From the NCBI RefSeq assembly GCF_037078405.1, contig NZ_JAYMGZ010000002.1, positions 496,001 to 560,000 on the forward strand: a stretch of 64,000 bases of DNA, given 5' to 3'. The position numbers and the translations under genes were made by a program. This document shows positions 34,046 to 42,083 of this stretch, in pieces (the first letter of the stretch is position 1; every line of letters begins with the position of its first letter). The notes under the pieces were generated by a model that saw only the letters and a list, made by a program, of their open reading frames with translations, did no database searches and was not told the DNA's origin. The stretch comes from Haloarcula sp. DT43. Lineage in GTDB: Archaea; Halobacteriota; Halobacteria; Halobacteriales; Haloarculaceae.

Positions 34046-35913
34046 GCCCGCTTCTGTATCTCCGAGCGCAACACGTCGCTCACCGTATCGCCGTCGGCCT
34101 TACCGCGGAGCGCGCCCATGCACTCGCCCATCAGCGCCGAGAACGCGCCCATCCCCTCCGCTTCGACCTGGTCCTCGTGACGCTCGACGACCTCGACGAC
34201 GGCCTCCCTGACCTCCGACTCGTCGACGCCGCCGAGGTCCTCCTGCTCGACCGCCGCCTCGGCCGAGAGCGACGGGTCCTCGGCCAGTGCCGTCAGCAGG
34301 TCCTCGATGCCCTCGCGGGGCACGTCGCCGCCGTCGACCAGGAGAACCGCCGCTCGAAGGTGCTCGTCGGTGAGGTTCCCGACGGGGACGTCGTCGCGGC
34401 GGAGTTCGGTCAGCGTCGACTCGAGCGTGCCGGCGGCCAGCGTCGGGTCGACGCCCTCGCCCTCGACCAGCGCCTCGAACAGTGGCCACCGCTGGCCGTA
34501 GGCGACCTGTTCCGCGAGCCCCGAGCCGAGGCCGAACTCGCTCTCGTACCGGTCGACCTTCTCGGTGAGCAGTTCCGGCGTCTCCACTTCGGTCACGTCC
34601 GGCTCGACCGGCGGCACGTCCGTCTCGGGGTACATCCGCGCCGCGCCCGGGAGTGGGCGGAGGTACCGCGAGGTGGCGTCCTCGTTGGCGTCACGGGTCT
34701 CCTCCGGGACGCCGTCGAGGGCCGTCTCCGCGCGCTCGGCGACGGCGTCGATGGCGAGTTCGGCGGTTTCGGGGTCGTCGGCGACGATGGCGACGGCGTC
34801 CTCGGGACCCGCGTCGACGGCGTCCCGCAGGGCCTCGACCTCCGCTTCGGTGACGCCATAGGCCGGCAGTTCGTCGGTGTGGAAGATGCCGCCCGCGCCG
34901 TGGCGCTTGGCGTGGTCCGAGAGCTCCGTGCCGAGTCGGCGGTCGGGCTGAATCTCGCGGCCGACGAGGCCGTCGAAGCCCTCCAGCCGGAGGGCCTGCA
35001 CCCGCCCGCCGCTGTCGAGCGCGCCGGCGATGACTCCCGAGTCCGTGTCCGCGAACACGTCGGTCACGTCCCGTGGCTCGCCGACGCTGGCCTCGCGCTC
35101 GCCGAGTTCCGCGGCGATGTCCAGCAGTTCGACCTGCCGGCGGACCTCGTTGCGGACCAGGTCGTCGATGTCGTCGAGGCTCTGGACGCCCTTCAGTTCG
35201 ATGCGCGCGCCCTCGGCGATGGAGACGTTCACGTCCTGGCGGATGGTCCCGAGGCCGCGCTTGACCTTCCCGGTCGAACGGAGGAGCATCCCGATGCGCT
35301 CGGCGGCCTCGCGGGCCTGCTCGGGCGAACTGATGTCGGGCTTGGTCCCGATTTCGACCAGCGGGATGCCCAGGCGGTCGAGCGAGAAGCGCACGCCGTC
35401 GTCGGTCTCTTCGACGCGCTGGCAGGACTCCTCCTCCAGGAGCATGTCCTCGACGCCGACCGGGCCGTCGCTGGTCTCGATTTCGCCGTCGTTGGCGACC
35501 AGCATCGACCGCTGGAACCCCGTCGTGTTCGAGCCGTCGACGACGATTTTTCGCATGACGTTCACCTGGTCGACGACGTTCATGTCCAGTAGCTGGGCGA
35601 TTTCGAGCGCCGTCTCCGTCGCCTCGCGGTCGACGCGGTGGGGCGGCTCGTCGTCCTCCTCGACGAGGCAGGTGGTGTCGTAGGCCAGGTACTCGAACTC
35701 CCGGTCGACCATGCTCTCCTCCAGGGCGGCCTCGTCGATTTCGCCCAGTTCGCTCTTGGTCGGGTGGAGATAGCGGGTAAAGGAGCGTCCGGACTCCTCG
35801 GGTTCGCGGGTCGTCGTCGGACAGTCACAGAACAGTTTCGTCGCGGTATCGAGTTGCTGGTGAATCTCAAGGCCGGCGACCAGCCCCAGCTCCTCGTAGT
35901 CGTACTCGGTCAT
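34042..35913 (-). CDS. gatE: Glu-tRNA(Gln) amidotransferase subunit E
   Basis: A 623-residue GatE. With GatD it converts Glu-tRNA(Gln) to Gln-tRNA(Gln) in archaea. It begins MTEYDYEELGLVAGLEIHQQ, the GatB/E start, and continues through the catalytic cradle (IPLVEIGTKPDI, GTIRQDVNVSI and IELKGVQSLDDI, about 190-250). A GAD-type insertion domain (about 275-400) distinguishes GatE from bacterial GatB, and the C-terminal YqeY-like domain ends EIQKRA. The ATG at 35913 was chosen by homology; an upstream extension of 26 residues is unsupported. GatD is not in this window. Confidence 0.96.
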   Translation of the reverse strand: MTEYDYEELGLVAGLEIHQQLDTATKLFCDCPTTTREPEESGRSFTRYLHPTKSELGEIDEAALEESMVDREFEYLAYDTTCLVEEDDEPPHRVDREATETALEIAQLLDMNVVDQVNVMRKIVVDGSNTTGFQRSMLVANDGEIETSDGPVGVEDMLLEEESCQRVEETDDGVRFSLDRLGIPLVEIGTKPDISSPEQAREAAERIGMLLRSTGKVKRGLGTIRQDVNVSIAEGARIELKGVQSLDDIDDLVRNEVRRQVELLDIAAELGEREASVGEPRDVTDVFADTDSGVIAGALDSGGRVQALRLEGFDGLVGREIQPDRRLGTELSDHAKRHGAGGIFHTDELPAYGVTEAEVEALRDAVDAGPEDAVAIVADDPETAELAIDAVAERAETALDGVPEETRDANEDATSRYLRPLPGAARMYPETDVPPVEPDVTEVETPELLTEKVDRYESEFGLGSGLAEQVAYGQRWPLFEALVEGEGVDPTLAAGTLESTLTELRRDDVPVGNLTDEHLRAAVLLVDGGDVPREGIEDLLTALAEDPSLSAEAAVEQEDLGGVDESEVREAVVEVVERHEDQVEAEGMGAFSALMGECMGALRGKADGDTVSDVLRSEIQKRA

Positions 35914-36002
35914 TGTCGAGGTGTCCGGGACCGGGGGCCAAAAAACGCTCCCTTCCGCCGCCTCGGCGCTGTCCTTTTGCGTCTCTGCCACTCAGGACCG
36001 AT

Positions 36003-36791
36003 ATGCGCTGGCTGTCGACGGTCGCAATCGCCGCCCTGTTCCTGACGGCCGGCTGTAACGCGTTCGTTGGGGCCGATACCACCGAGCGCGAGACGCTCAC
36101 GCCGGCCCCGGTACCGACCGCGACGGCGACGGCCGCGACCGCCGCCCCGCCCGGCGTGACGACCGACGGCCTCGACAACGTCGCCCTGCTGTCGGCCGCC
36201 CACCGACAGCGGCTCAACGGGACGAGCTACACGCTGCACGAGCGCTACGCCCAGTACAGCACTGGCCGGAACGACACGAGTTCGGTCCGCCGGGCCGAAA
36301 CCGTCACCGTCGAATCGGCCACCCGGTACCGCGACGAACTGACCCGTGTCTCGACCGACGCGAACGGGAGCTTCGCGCGCTACGAGCAGTCGACCTACGC
36401 CGACGGCACCCGCTGGTACGAGCGGCGTGACAACGGCACCGTCGAGCGACAGCGCGGGGCGGTCCGGTTCGGCCGCGACAAGTACGCGTACCGCACCGCG
36501 TTCTACCTGAACCGCTACGCCGTCGTCGGCCGGAGCTCGACGAGCGTTACCACCCGCAACGGGACCCGCGTCTACCGCGTCCGCGGCTCCGGCGGAGAAC
36601 TTCCGACCACGGAGCGGTTGACGGCGTACCGCGTCGAACTTCTGGTCGAACCCGACGGCTTCGTCCGGCGGTTCTCGGTCCGGTACCGGTCCGAGGCCCA
36701 CGTGGTCAGGTACCGCTTCTGGTACGAACACGTGGGCGAGTCGGCCGTCACTCGGCCGGCGTGGGTGAACGAGTCCACCCCGGCTGGCTGA
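36003..36791 (+). CDS. predicted membrane-anchored lipoprotein, function unknown
   Basis: A 262-residue exported protein. The signal MRWLSTVAIAALFLTAGC has the lipobox LTAGC with Cys18 as lipid site, followed by a Thr/Ala/Pro-rich linker (about 30-55). The mature domain (about 58-262) is rich in Tyr, Arg and Thr and has several N-glycosylation sequons (NGT, NDT, NGS). It resembles the many haloarchaeal outer-face lipoproteins with an uncharacterised beta-rich domain. Divergent from gatE, 89 bases apart. The substrate or partner is unknown. Confidence 0.75.
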   Translation: MRWLSTVAIAALFLTAGCNAFVGADTTERETLTPAPVPTATATAATAAPPGVTTDGLDNVALLSAAHRQRLNGTSYTLHERYAQYSTGRNDTSSVRRAETVTVESATRYRDELTRVSTDANGSFARYEQSTYADGTRWYERRDNGTVERQRGAVRFGRDKYAYRTAFYLNRYAVVGRSSTSVTTRNGTRVYRVRGSGGELPTTERLTAYRVELLVEPDGFVRRFSVRYRSEAHVVRYRFWYEHVGESAVTRPAWVNESTPAG

Positions 36792-36875
36792 CACCTCGCA
36801 GGCACCGCGCCCCCGCGGCTCCTCGCGTCGCCGCTCCGGCCCTCGCGTTCCGCGACTCATCGCCGTTCGCGTTAT

Positions 36876-36904
36876 CGAGGGCCGCTCACTTCGTTCGACC
36901 CTCG
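36876..36904. terminator. hairpin between convergent lipoprotein and fumarase genes
   Basis: CGAGGG (36876-36881) pairs with CCCTCG (36899-36904) around a 17-base loop containing GCTCACTTCGTTCG, a motif very common in haloarchaeal intergenic DNA. It lies directly at the fumC stop and about 90 bases after the lipoprotein stop, and could end transcripts from both sides. Confidence 0.4.
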
Positions 36905-38311
36905 CTACTCGTCTCCGAGAATCCCGCGCTCGGTCATCTTCGCGGGGTCCAGCACCTCGTCGACCTCGTCCTCGTCGAGATACCCCTCTTCGAGGACGAC
37001 TTCGCGGATGGTCTTGTCCTCGGCGAGGGCCTTCTTGGCGACCTTGCTGGCCTTGTCGTAGCCGATGGCAGGGTTGAGCGCCGTCGCCAGCGCCATGCTC
37101 TGCTGGACGCGCTCGGCGCAGTGGTCGGCGTCGGCTTCGAGTTTGGCGACGAACTTCTCGCCGAACACCGCGCTGCTGTTGGCGATGAGCTTGGCCGACT
37201 GCAGGAAGTTCGAGGCCAGCACGGGCTTGTAGAGGTTCAGGTCTATCTGGCCCTCGGCCGCGCCGGCCGAGACGGCGGCGTCGTTACCGACGACCTGCTT
37301 GTGGACCTGATTGACCGCCTCGGCGACGACGGGGTTGATCTTCCCGGGCATGATGGAGGAGCCGGGCTGGTTCTCCGGCTGGTCTATCTCGCCGAGGCCG
37401 TTGCGCGGGCCGGAGGCGAGCAGGCGGAGGTCGTTGGCTATCTTGTTCAGCGAGCCGGCGACGGTCCGGAGCGCGCCGTGGGCTTCCGACATCGCGTCGT
37501 GGGCGGCCTGGGCTTCGAAGTGGTTGTCCGCCTCGCGGAAACTGAGGTCCGTTTCCTCGCTGATGTACTCGGCGGCTTTCGCCGGGAACTCGGGATGGGT
37601 GTTCAGGCCGGTCCCGACGGCGGTGCCGCCCAGCGCGAGTTCGGCCAGGCGGCCGTGGGTGTCCTGCACGCGGGAGATGCCCTTCTCGACCTGCGTGCGG
37701 TAGCCCGAGAACTCCTGGCCCAGCGTCACCGGCGTCGCGTCCTGGAGGTGCGTGCGGCCGGTCTTGACCACGTCGGCGAACTCGTCTTCCTTGGCTTCGA
37801 GCTCGTCACGCAGCGTCTTCAGGCCCGGAATCACGTCCTTCTCGACCGCTTCGAGGGCGGCGACGTGCATCGCCGTCGGAATCACGTCGTTGCTCGACTG
37901 GCCGAAGTTGACGTGGTCGTTCGGGTGAATCTCGCGGGTCCCGATTTCGCCGCCGTACAGCTCCGTCGCACGGTTCGAGATGACCTCGTTCGCGTTCATG
38001 TTCGAGGACGTGCCCGACCCGGTCTGGAACACGTCGACGGGGAACTGGTCGTCGTGCTCGCCGGCGATGACCTCGTCGGCGGCCTCGATTATACAGTCGG
38101 CCTTGTCCTCCGGAACCGTCCCGAGGTCGCGGTTGGCCTGTGCGGCCGCCTTCTTGACGACGCCCAGCGCCCGGATGAACCGCCGTCCGAACGTCACGTC
38201 GCTGATGGGGAAGTTCTCGACGGCGCGCTGGGTCTGGGCCCCCCAGTACGCGTCGGCTGGCACCTGCATCTCACCGAGGCTGTCCTGCTCTGTCCGGTAC
38301 TCGTCGGTCAT
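36905..38311 (-). CDS. fumC: class II fumarate hydratase
   Basis: A 468-residue FumC for the TCA cycle (fumarate to malate). Diagnostic regions: GSGTSSNMNANEVISNRA (about 98-115), HVNFGQSSNDVIPTAMH (about 132-148), TGRTHLQDATPVTLGQEF (about 180-197) and the active-site loop GSSIMPGKINPVVAEAV (about 310-326). Oxygen-insensitive and cofactor-free, unlike class I. The ATG at 38311 follows a TATA-like TTTTACG on the minus strand (about 38337-38344), consistent with a leaderless transcript. Confidence 0.96.
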   Translation of the reverse strand: MTDEYRTEQDSLGEMQVPADAYWGAQTQRAVENFPISDVTFGRRFIRALGVVKKAAAQANRDLGTVPEDKADCIIEAADEVIAGEHDDQFPVDVFQTGSGTSSNMNANEVISNRATELYGGEIGTREIHPNDHVNFGQSSNDVIPTAMHVAALEAVEKDVIPGLKTLRDELEAKEDEFADVVKTGRTHLQDATPVTLGQEFSGYRTQVEKGISRVQDTHGRLAELALGGTAVGTGLNTHPEFPAKAAEYISEETDLSFREADNHFEAQAAHDAMSEAHGALRTVAGSLNKIANDLRLLASGPRNGLGEIDQPENQPGSSIMPGKINPVVAEAVNQVHKQVVGNDAAVSAGAAEGQIDLNLYKPVLASNFLQSAKLIANSSAVFGEKFVAKLEADADHCAERVQQSMALATALNPAIGYDKASKVAKKALAEDKTIREVVLEEGYLDEDEVDEVLDPAKMTERGILGDE

Positions 38312-38863
38312 ACGTCCGGGGGGTGGGTCGCACGGTCGTAAAACCCACCGGTACGAGTCGGGACACCATCCGCCACAGGTCCACAACGCCGCGGCGGCCG
38401 ACCGGTCGCTCCGGTCCCGTCCAACGGTGGAGACCGCGGGGCTCAGAACCCGTGACCTGGATAAATGTGTATTATCATTCGGAAATATTAAGTAGAATCT
38501 CTATCCACTTACCATGAGTTCGACGCCACAGAGACGTTCATGACTGACACCCCGGCGACGCCGGTTGCGGCGGCGTGGTGCCGTCGTTCTCGGGTCCCGG
38601 GGCTCGATTGGGTACCGACGGACGTGACACCCCGCGAACGCTCGCAACCGGTGTACCCGCCGTGTTGCAACCGCTCGCCCGCTCGGCACGACGACGGGAT
38701 GGCACACCCGTCGCGCCGGCGCGCCCGCCAGCCTGTGTTGGTGCGACAGACTGGTCCGGACGCGGTCGGCGCGCGCGTGTCGGCCGGCGAGGCAGTGTGA
38801 CTGACGACACATCCGTCGGGCCGATGGACGGCGAACTCACGTCGGCGAACGACTGACACAACC
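38312..38863 (+). other. 552-base gap before the ABC transporter: promoter plus probable decayed binding-protein gene
   Basis: No intact gene is supported. A good TATA box (AATATTAAG, 38484-38492) lies 27 bases before an ATG at 38514, the ideal distance for a leaderless gene. The frame from that ATG stops after nine codons. From about 38575 another frame runs open to 38856, ending in an acidic GPMDGELTSAND seven bases before the permease ATG. The codon use in the middle of the gap is mixed and unlike neighbouring genes. The simplest reading is a gene that lost its centre. The first 150 bases of the gap hold the fumC promoter. Confidence 0.5.
38514..38543 (+). pseudogene. nine-codon remnant resembling a Tat signal start of a lost substrate-binding protein
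   Basis: The codons read MSSTPQRRS and then TGA. A polar N-terminus with two arginines and a serine is how many haloarchaeal ABC binding proteins begin (Tat motif RRxFL). Its promoter is intact (38484-38492). The downstream operon encodes two permeases and an ATPase but no binding protein. The assignment is inference: nine residues cannot prove homology. Confidence 0.35.
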
Positions 38864-39928
38864 ATGCGCGAGATACTCAGCAGACTCCTCGCCACCGGGG
38901 GCCGGCTCCGGTCGGCGGTATCGAGAGACGAATCGGACGGAGACCAACTGGCAACAGACGGGGGTGCGACGGTGCAGACGACCCGGGGCGACTCGCTCCG
39001 GAACTCGCTGCCGGTCGAGTGGGAACTCGTCGAATCCGCCCCGTTCTGGCTGCCGCCAGTCCTGTTTGCGGGCTTTTTCGTCTACGGCGCTATCGCCTGG
39101 AACTTCCTCCTGTCGCTGACCGACTACAGCGGTCTCGGCGGTGCACAGTACGAGAACTTCGATTTCAGCATGTACAGCCGCATGCTGAGCGACGGGACGT
39201 TCTGGCAGGCGGCACAGAACACGGTGGTGTTGCTCGTCGTGTTCACCGTCCTCTGCCTGGCGCTTGGCCTGTTCGTGGCCATCCTCATCGACCAGCAGAT
39301 ACGCTTCGAGAACACCTTCCGGACCATCTACCTGCTGCCGATGAGCCTCTCGTTCGTCGTCACGGCGACGATGTGGGCGTGGGTGTACAATGCCCGCAAC
39401 GGCGTGCTCAATCAGCTGTTCCGGCTGTTCAATCTCGAAGGCGCGCTGGTCGGCCTGCTCCGCCCGGCGGGGGTCAGCGCGCAGGTGATACAGTGGCTCT
39501 CCTGGAACACGACCGCCCTGGCTGCGGTCATCTTCGCTCTCATCTGGCAGTTCAGCGGTTACGCGATGGTCGTGTTCCTCGCCGGCCTCCGGGCGATTCC
39601 CACCGAACACTACGAGGCGGCGCGGGTCGACGGCGCGTCGACGGTCCGGATGTACGCGCGGGTCATCATCCCGCAACTCCGGGCCTCCGCGGTGTCGGCG
39701 TCGGTGGTGTTGATGGTGTTTGCGCTGAAGGCGTTCGACTTCATCTACGCGCTGCGGGGCTCACAGCCGGGGGCGAACATGGACATCCTGGCGACGATGA
39801 TGTACCGCGTCGCCTTCGACAGCCTCCAGTGGGCGTACGGGTCCGCCGTCGCCATCGTGCTGTTCGTGCTCGCCCTGCTCGTCATCGGACCGTATCTCTA
39901 CAGCGAATACCGACGGGGTGAACTATGA
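38864..39928 (+). CDS. carbohydrate-type ABC transporter permease (MalF/UgpA-like)
   Basis: A 354-residue permease with an N-terminal soluble stretch of about 55 residues and six or more helices. The EAA loop that contacts the ATPase is HYEAARVDGASTVRMYARVI (about 247-266). The subfamily of short sugar permeases (MalF/UgpA/ThuF type) fits, with about 300 residues plus the extension. It overlaps the next permease by four bases (TATGA). A promoter is seen only upstream at 38484-38492, ahead of the decayed first gene. Confidence 0.9.
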   Translation: MREILSRLLATGGRLRSAVSRDESDGDQLATDGGATVQTTRGDSLRNSLPVEWELVESAPFWLPPVLFAGFFVYGAIAWNFLLSLTDYSGLGGAQYENFDFSMYSRMLSDGTFWQAAQNTVVLLVVFTVLCLALGLFVAILIDQQIRFENTFRTIYLLPMSLSFVVTATMWAWVYNARNGVLNQLFRLFNLEGALVGLLRPAGVSAQVIQWLSWNTTALAAVIFALIWQFSGYAMVVFLAGLRAIPTEHYEAARVDGASTVRMYARVIIPQLRASAVSASVVLMVFALKAFDFIYALRGSQPGANMDILATMMYRVAFDSLQWAYGSAVAIVLFVLALLVIGPYLYSEYRRGEL

Positions 39929-40854
39929 GTACTGGAGACGGCGGCTTCCTCGACGGGCTTCGGAACACGGAGAGCAGTCGTATCGGCCTGTATGCCCTCC
40001 TGCTCGCGGGCATCGCCTTCTACCTCTTCCCGGTGGAGACGGCCGTGATGACGATGTTCAAGACCGAGAGCGCGTTCGCCCGGACGCTCCCGTTCGCGCC
40101 GCCGGGTGCCGACGGCTTCACGCTCGACGCGCTCGCCACCGCCTGGAACACGCTTCGGCCGGGACTGCTGAACTCGCTGCTGATGGCGATTCCGGCGACG
40201 ATTATGTCGGCGCTGCTGGGGAGCCTGACTGCCTACGGGCTGACGACGCTGAGCTGGCGCGGCCAAGTCGGCGTGGTCGTCCTCATCATCGCGGGCATCT
40301 TCATCCCCTACCAGGCCGTGCTGGTCCCGCTGGCACAGTTCTGGTTCCAGGTGCTCCCCGGTATCGTCGAGGGCTTTATCAACACGCTCTTTGGCTTCCT
40401 CACCGGTGGGAACTGGGAGTACCCGAGCCGCAACGGTTACGTGCAGCTGCTGCAGCTGTCGGTCACTCACGCGGCCTACGGGATTCCCATCTGTACGCTG
40501 CTGTTCCGGTCGTACTACCAGAGCATCTCGGACGAGATGATAGAGGCCGCTCGCCTCGACGGCGCGAGCGCGTTCAGCATCTACCGCAACATCATCCTCC
40601 CGCTGTCGCTGCCGATGTTCGCGGTGACGCTCATCTACCAGTTCACGCAGGTGTACAACGACCTGCTGTTCGCGCTGGTGCTCATCAACGAGCCGGCCTC
40701 GCAGGTGGCGACCCAGCGCCTCGCGGCGCTGACCGGCGGGGTCGTCCAGTCGTTCAACACCACGATGGCGGGGGCCATCGTCGCAGCACTTCCGACGCTG
40801 CTCGTCTACATCGTGTTCGGCGAACAGTTCGCGAAAGGCGTCGCTGGAGAGTAA
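39925..40854 (+). CDS. carbohydrate-type ABC transporter permease (MalG/UgpE-like)
   Basis: A 309-residue permease with six helices. The EAA loop is MIEAARLDGASAFSIYRNII (about 205-224). An external segment with a Gly/Asn-rich loop (FLTGGNWEYPSRNGYVQLL, about 155-173) is longer than in MalG. It pairs with the upstream permease; 17 bases separate its stop from the ATPase gene. Confidence 0.9.
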   Translation: MSTGDGGFLDGLRNTESSRIGLYALLLAGIAFYLFPVETAVMTMFKTESAFARTLPFAPPGADGFTLDALATAWNTLRPGLLNSLLMAIPATIMSALLGSLTAYGLTTLSWRGQVGVVVLIIAGIFIPYQAVLVPLAQFWFQVLPGIVEGFINTLFGFLTGGNWEYPSRNGYVQLLQLSVTHAAYGIPICTLLFRSYYQSISDEMIEAARLDGASAFSIYRNIILPLSLPMFAVTLIYQFTQVYNDLLFALVLINEPASQVATQRLAALTGGVVQSFNTTMAGAIVAALPTLLVYIVFGEQFAKGVAGE

Positions 40855-40871
40855 TCACGGAGGCATTCACT

Positions 40872-42008
40872 ATGGCACAACTCACACTGGACGAGGTAAC
40901 GAAGACGTTCCAAGACGACGACGGCGAAATCATCGCTGTAGACCGGGTATCAGCCGACATCGAGGACGGCGAGTTCCTCTGTGTCGTCGGCCCGTCGGGC
41001 TGTGGGAAGTCGACGACCCTGCGGATGATCGCTGGCCTCGAAGACATCACGAGCGGCGAAATCCGACTCGACGGACAGGTAATCAACGACCAGCCGCCGG
41101 CCCGGCGGAACGTGGCGATGGTGTTCCAGTCCTACGCCCTGTATCCCCACATGACCGTGCGGGAGAACATGGCCTTCGGGCTGGAGGAGTCGACGGACAT
41201 GCCCGACGACGAGATAAACGAGCGCGTCGAGCAGGCGTGCAAGGACATGGGCATCTACGAGCTCATCGACCGCAAGCCCGGCGAACTCTCGGGCGGCCAG
41301 CAACAGCGGGTGGCGCTGGGCCGAGCAATCGTCCGGGACCCCGAAGTGTTCCTGATGGACGAGCCGCTGGCGAACCTGGACGCGAAGCTCAAAGCCGAGA
41401 TGCGGACCGAGCTCCAGGAGCTCCAGCAGGAACTGGACGTGACGACGGTGTACGTCACCCACGACCAGACGGAGGCGATGACGATGAGCGACCGCATCGC
41501 CATCCTCAACGACGGCGTCCTCCAGCAGTGTGCGACGCCGCTCGAGTGTTACCACGAGCCGAACAACCTCTTCGTCGCCGGTTTCATCGGCGAGCCGTCG
41601 ATGAACTTCTTCCCGACTACCCTGGAGGGGTCGACGCTCAAAGGCGACTGGTTCGAGTACGAACTCAGCGACGAGACGCTCGCCGAAATCGAGGGGACGA
41701 CCGACGTCACGCTGGGCATCCGGCCCGAGGACATCGAGTTCGTCGACAGCGACGACCCGAACGTGTTCGACGCGTCGGTCAACGTCGTCGAACCGCGAGG
41801 CAACGAGAACACCGCCCACCTGCAGTTCGACGAGTCGATGGACGAGCAGTTCACCGCGACCGTCGGCGGGATGAAACGGCTCGACGCCGGCCAGCGCGTC
41901 AGGGTCCGGTTCCCAGAGGAAGCAATTCACCTCTTCGATACGGCCAGCGGCGAGGCCGTCCGGAACCGGGAACTCGGCGAGGTCGAAGCGGTCGAATCGG
42001 TCGTCTGA
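40872..42008 (+). CDS. ABC transporter ATP-binding protein (MalK/UgpC-like)
   Basis: A 378-residue ATPase. Walker A GPSGCGKSTT (about 39-48), signature LSGGQQQRVALGRAI (about 138-152), Walker B VFLMDEPLANLD (about 158-169), and the switch histidine in YVTHDQTEAM. The last 140 residues are the TOBE/OB regulatory domain typical of sugar importers (GIRPEDIEFVDSDDPN). Its architecture is that of a solute importer, which makes the absence of a binding protein in the operon notable. Confidence 0.93.
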   Translation: MAQLTLDEVTKTFQDDDGEIIAVDRVSADIEDGEFLCVVGPSGCGKSTTLRMIAGLEDITSGEIRLDGQVINDQPPARRNVAMVFQSYALYPHMTVRENMAFGLEESTDMPDDEINERVEQACKDMGIYELIDRKPGELSGGQQQRVALGRAIVRDPEVFLMDEPLANLDAKLKAEMRTELQELQQELDVTTVYVTHDQTEAMTMSDRIAILNDGVLQQCATPLECYHEPNNLFVAGFIGEPSMNFFPTTLEGSTLKGDWFEYELSDETLAEIEGTTDVTLGIRPEDIEFVDSDDPNVFDASVNVVEPRGNENTAHLQFDESMDEQFTATVGGMKRLDAGQRVRVRFPEEAIHLFDTASGEAVRNRELGEVEAVESVV

Positions 42009-42083
42009 GTCGGTATCACCGCTGATATTTTCCGCGGAGCGTTTTTCAACCGGTCCCGGACTACTACGCGTACATAGCCGTTT

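Noticed and set aside
38540-38800. 86-codon frame starting MTDTPATPV in the gap before the ABC transporter
   Set aside because: Composition is arginine/proline/cysteine-rich without domain pattern and codon third positions are mixed; more likely non-coding or decayed DNA than a gene.
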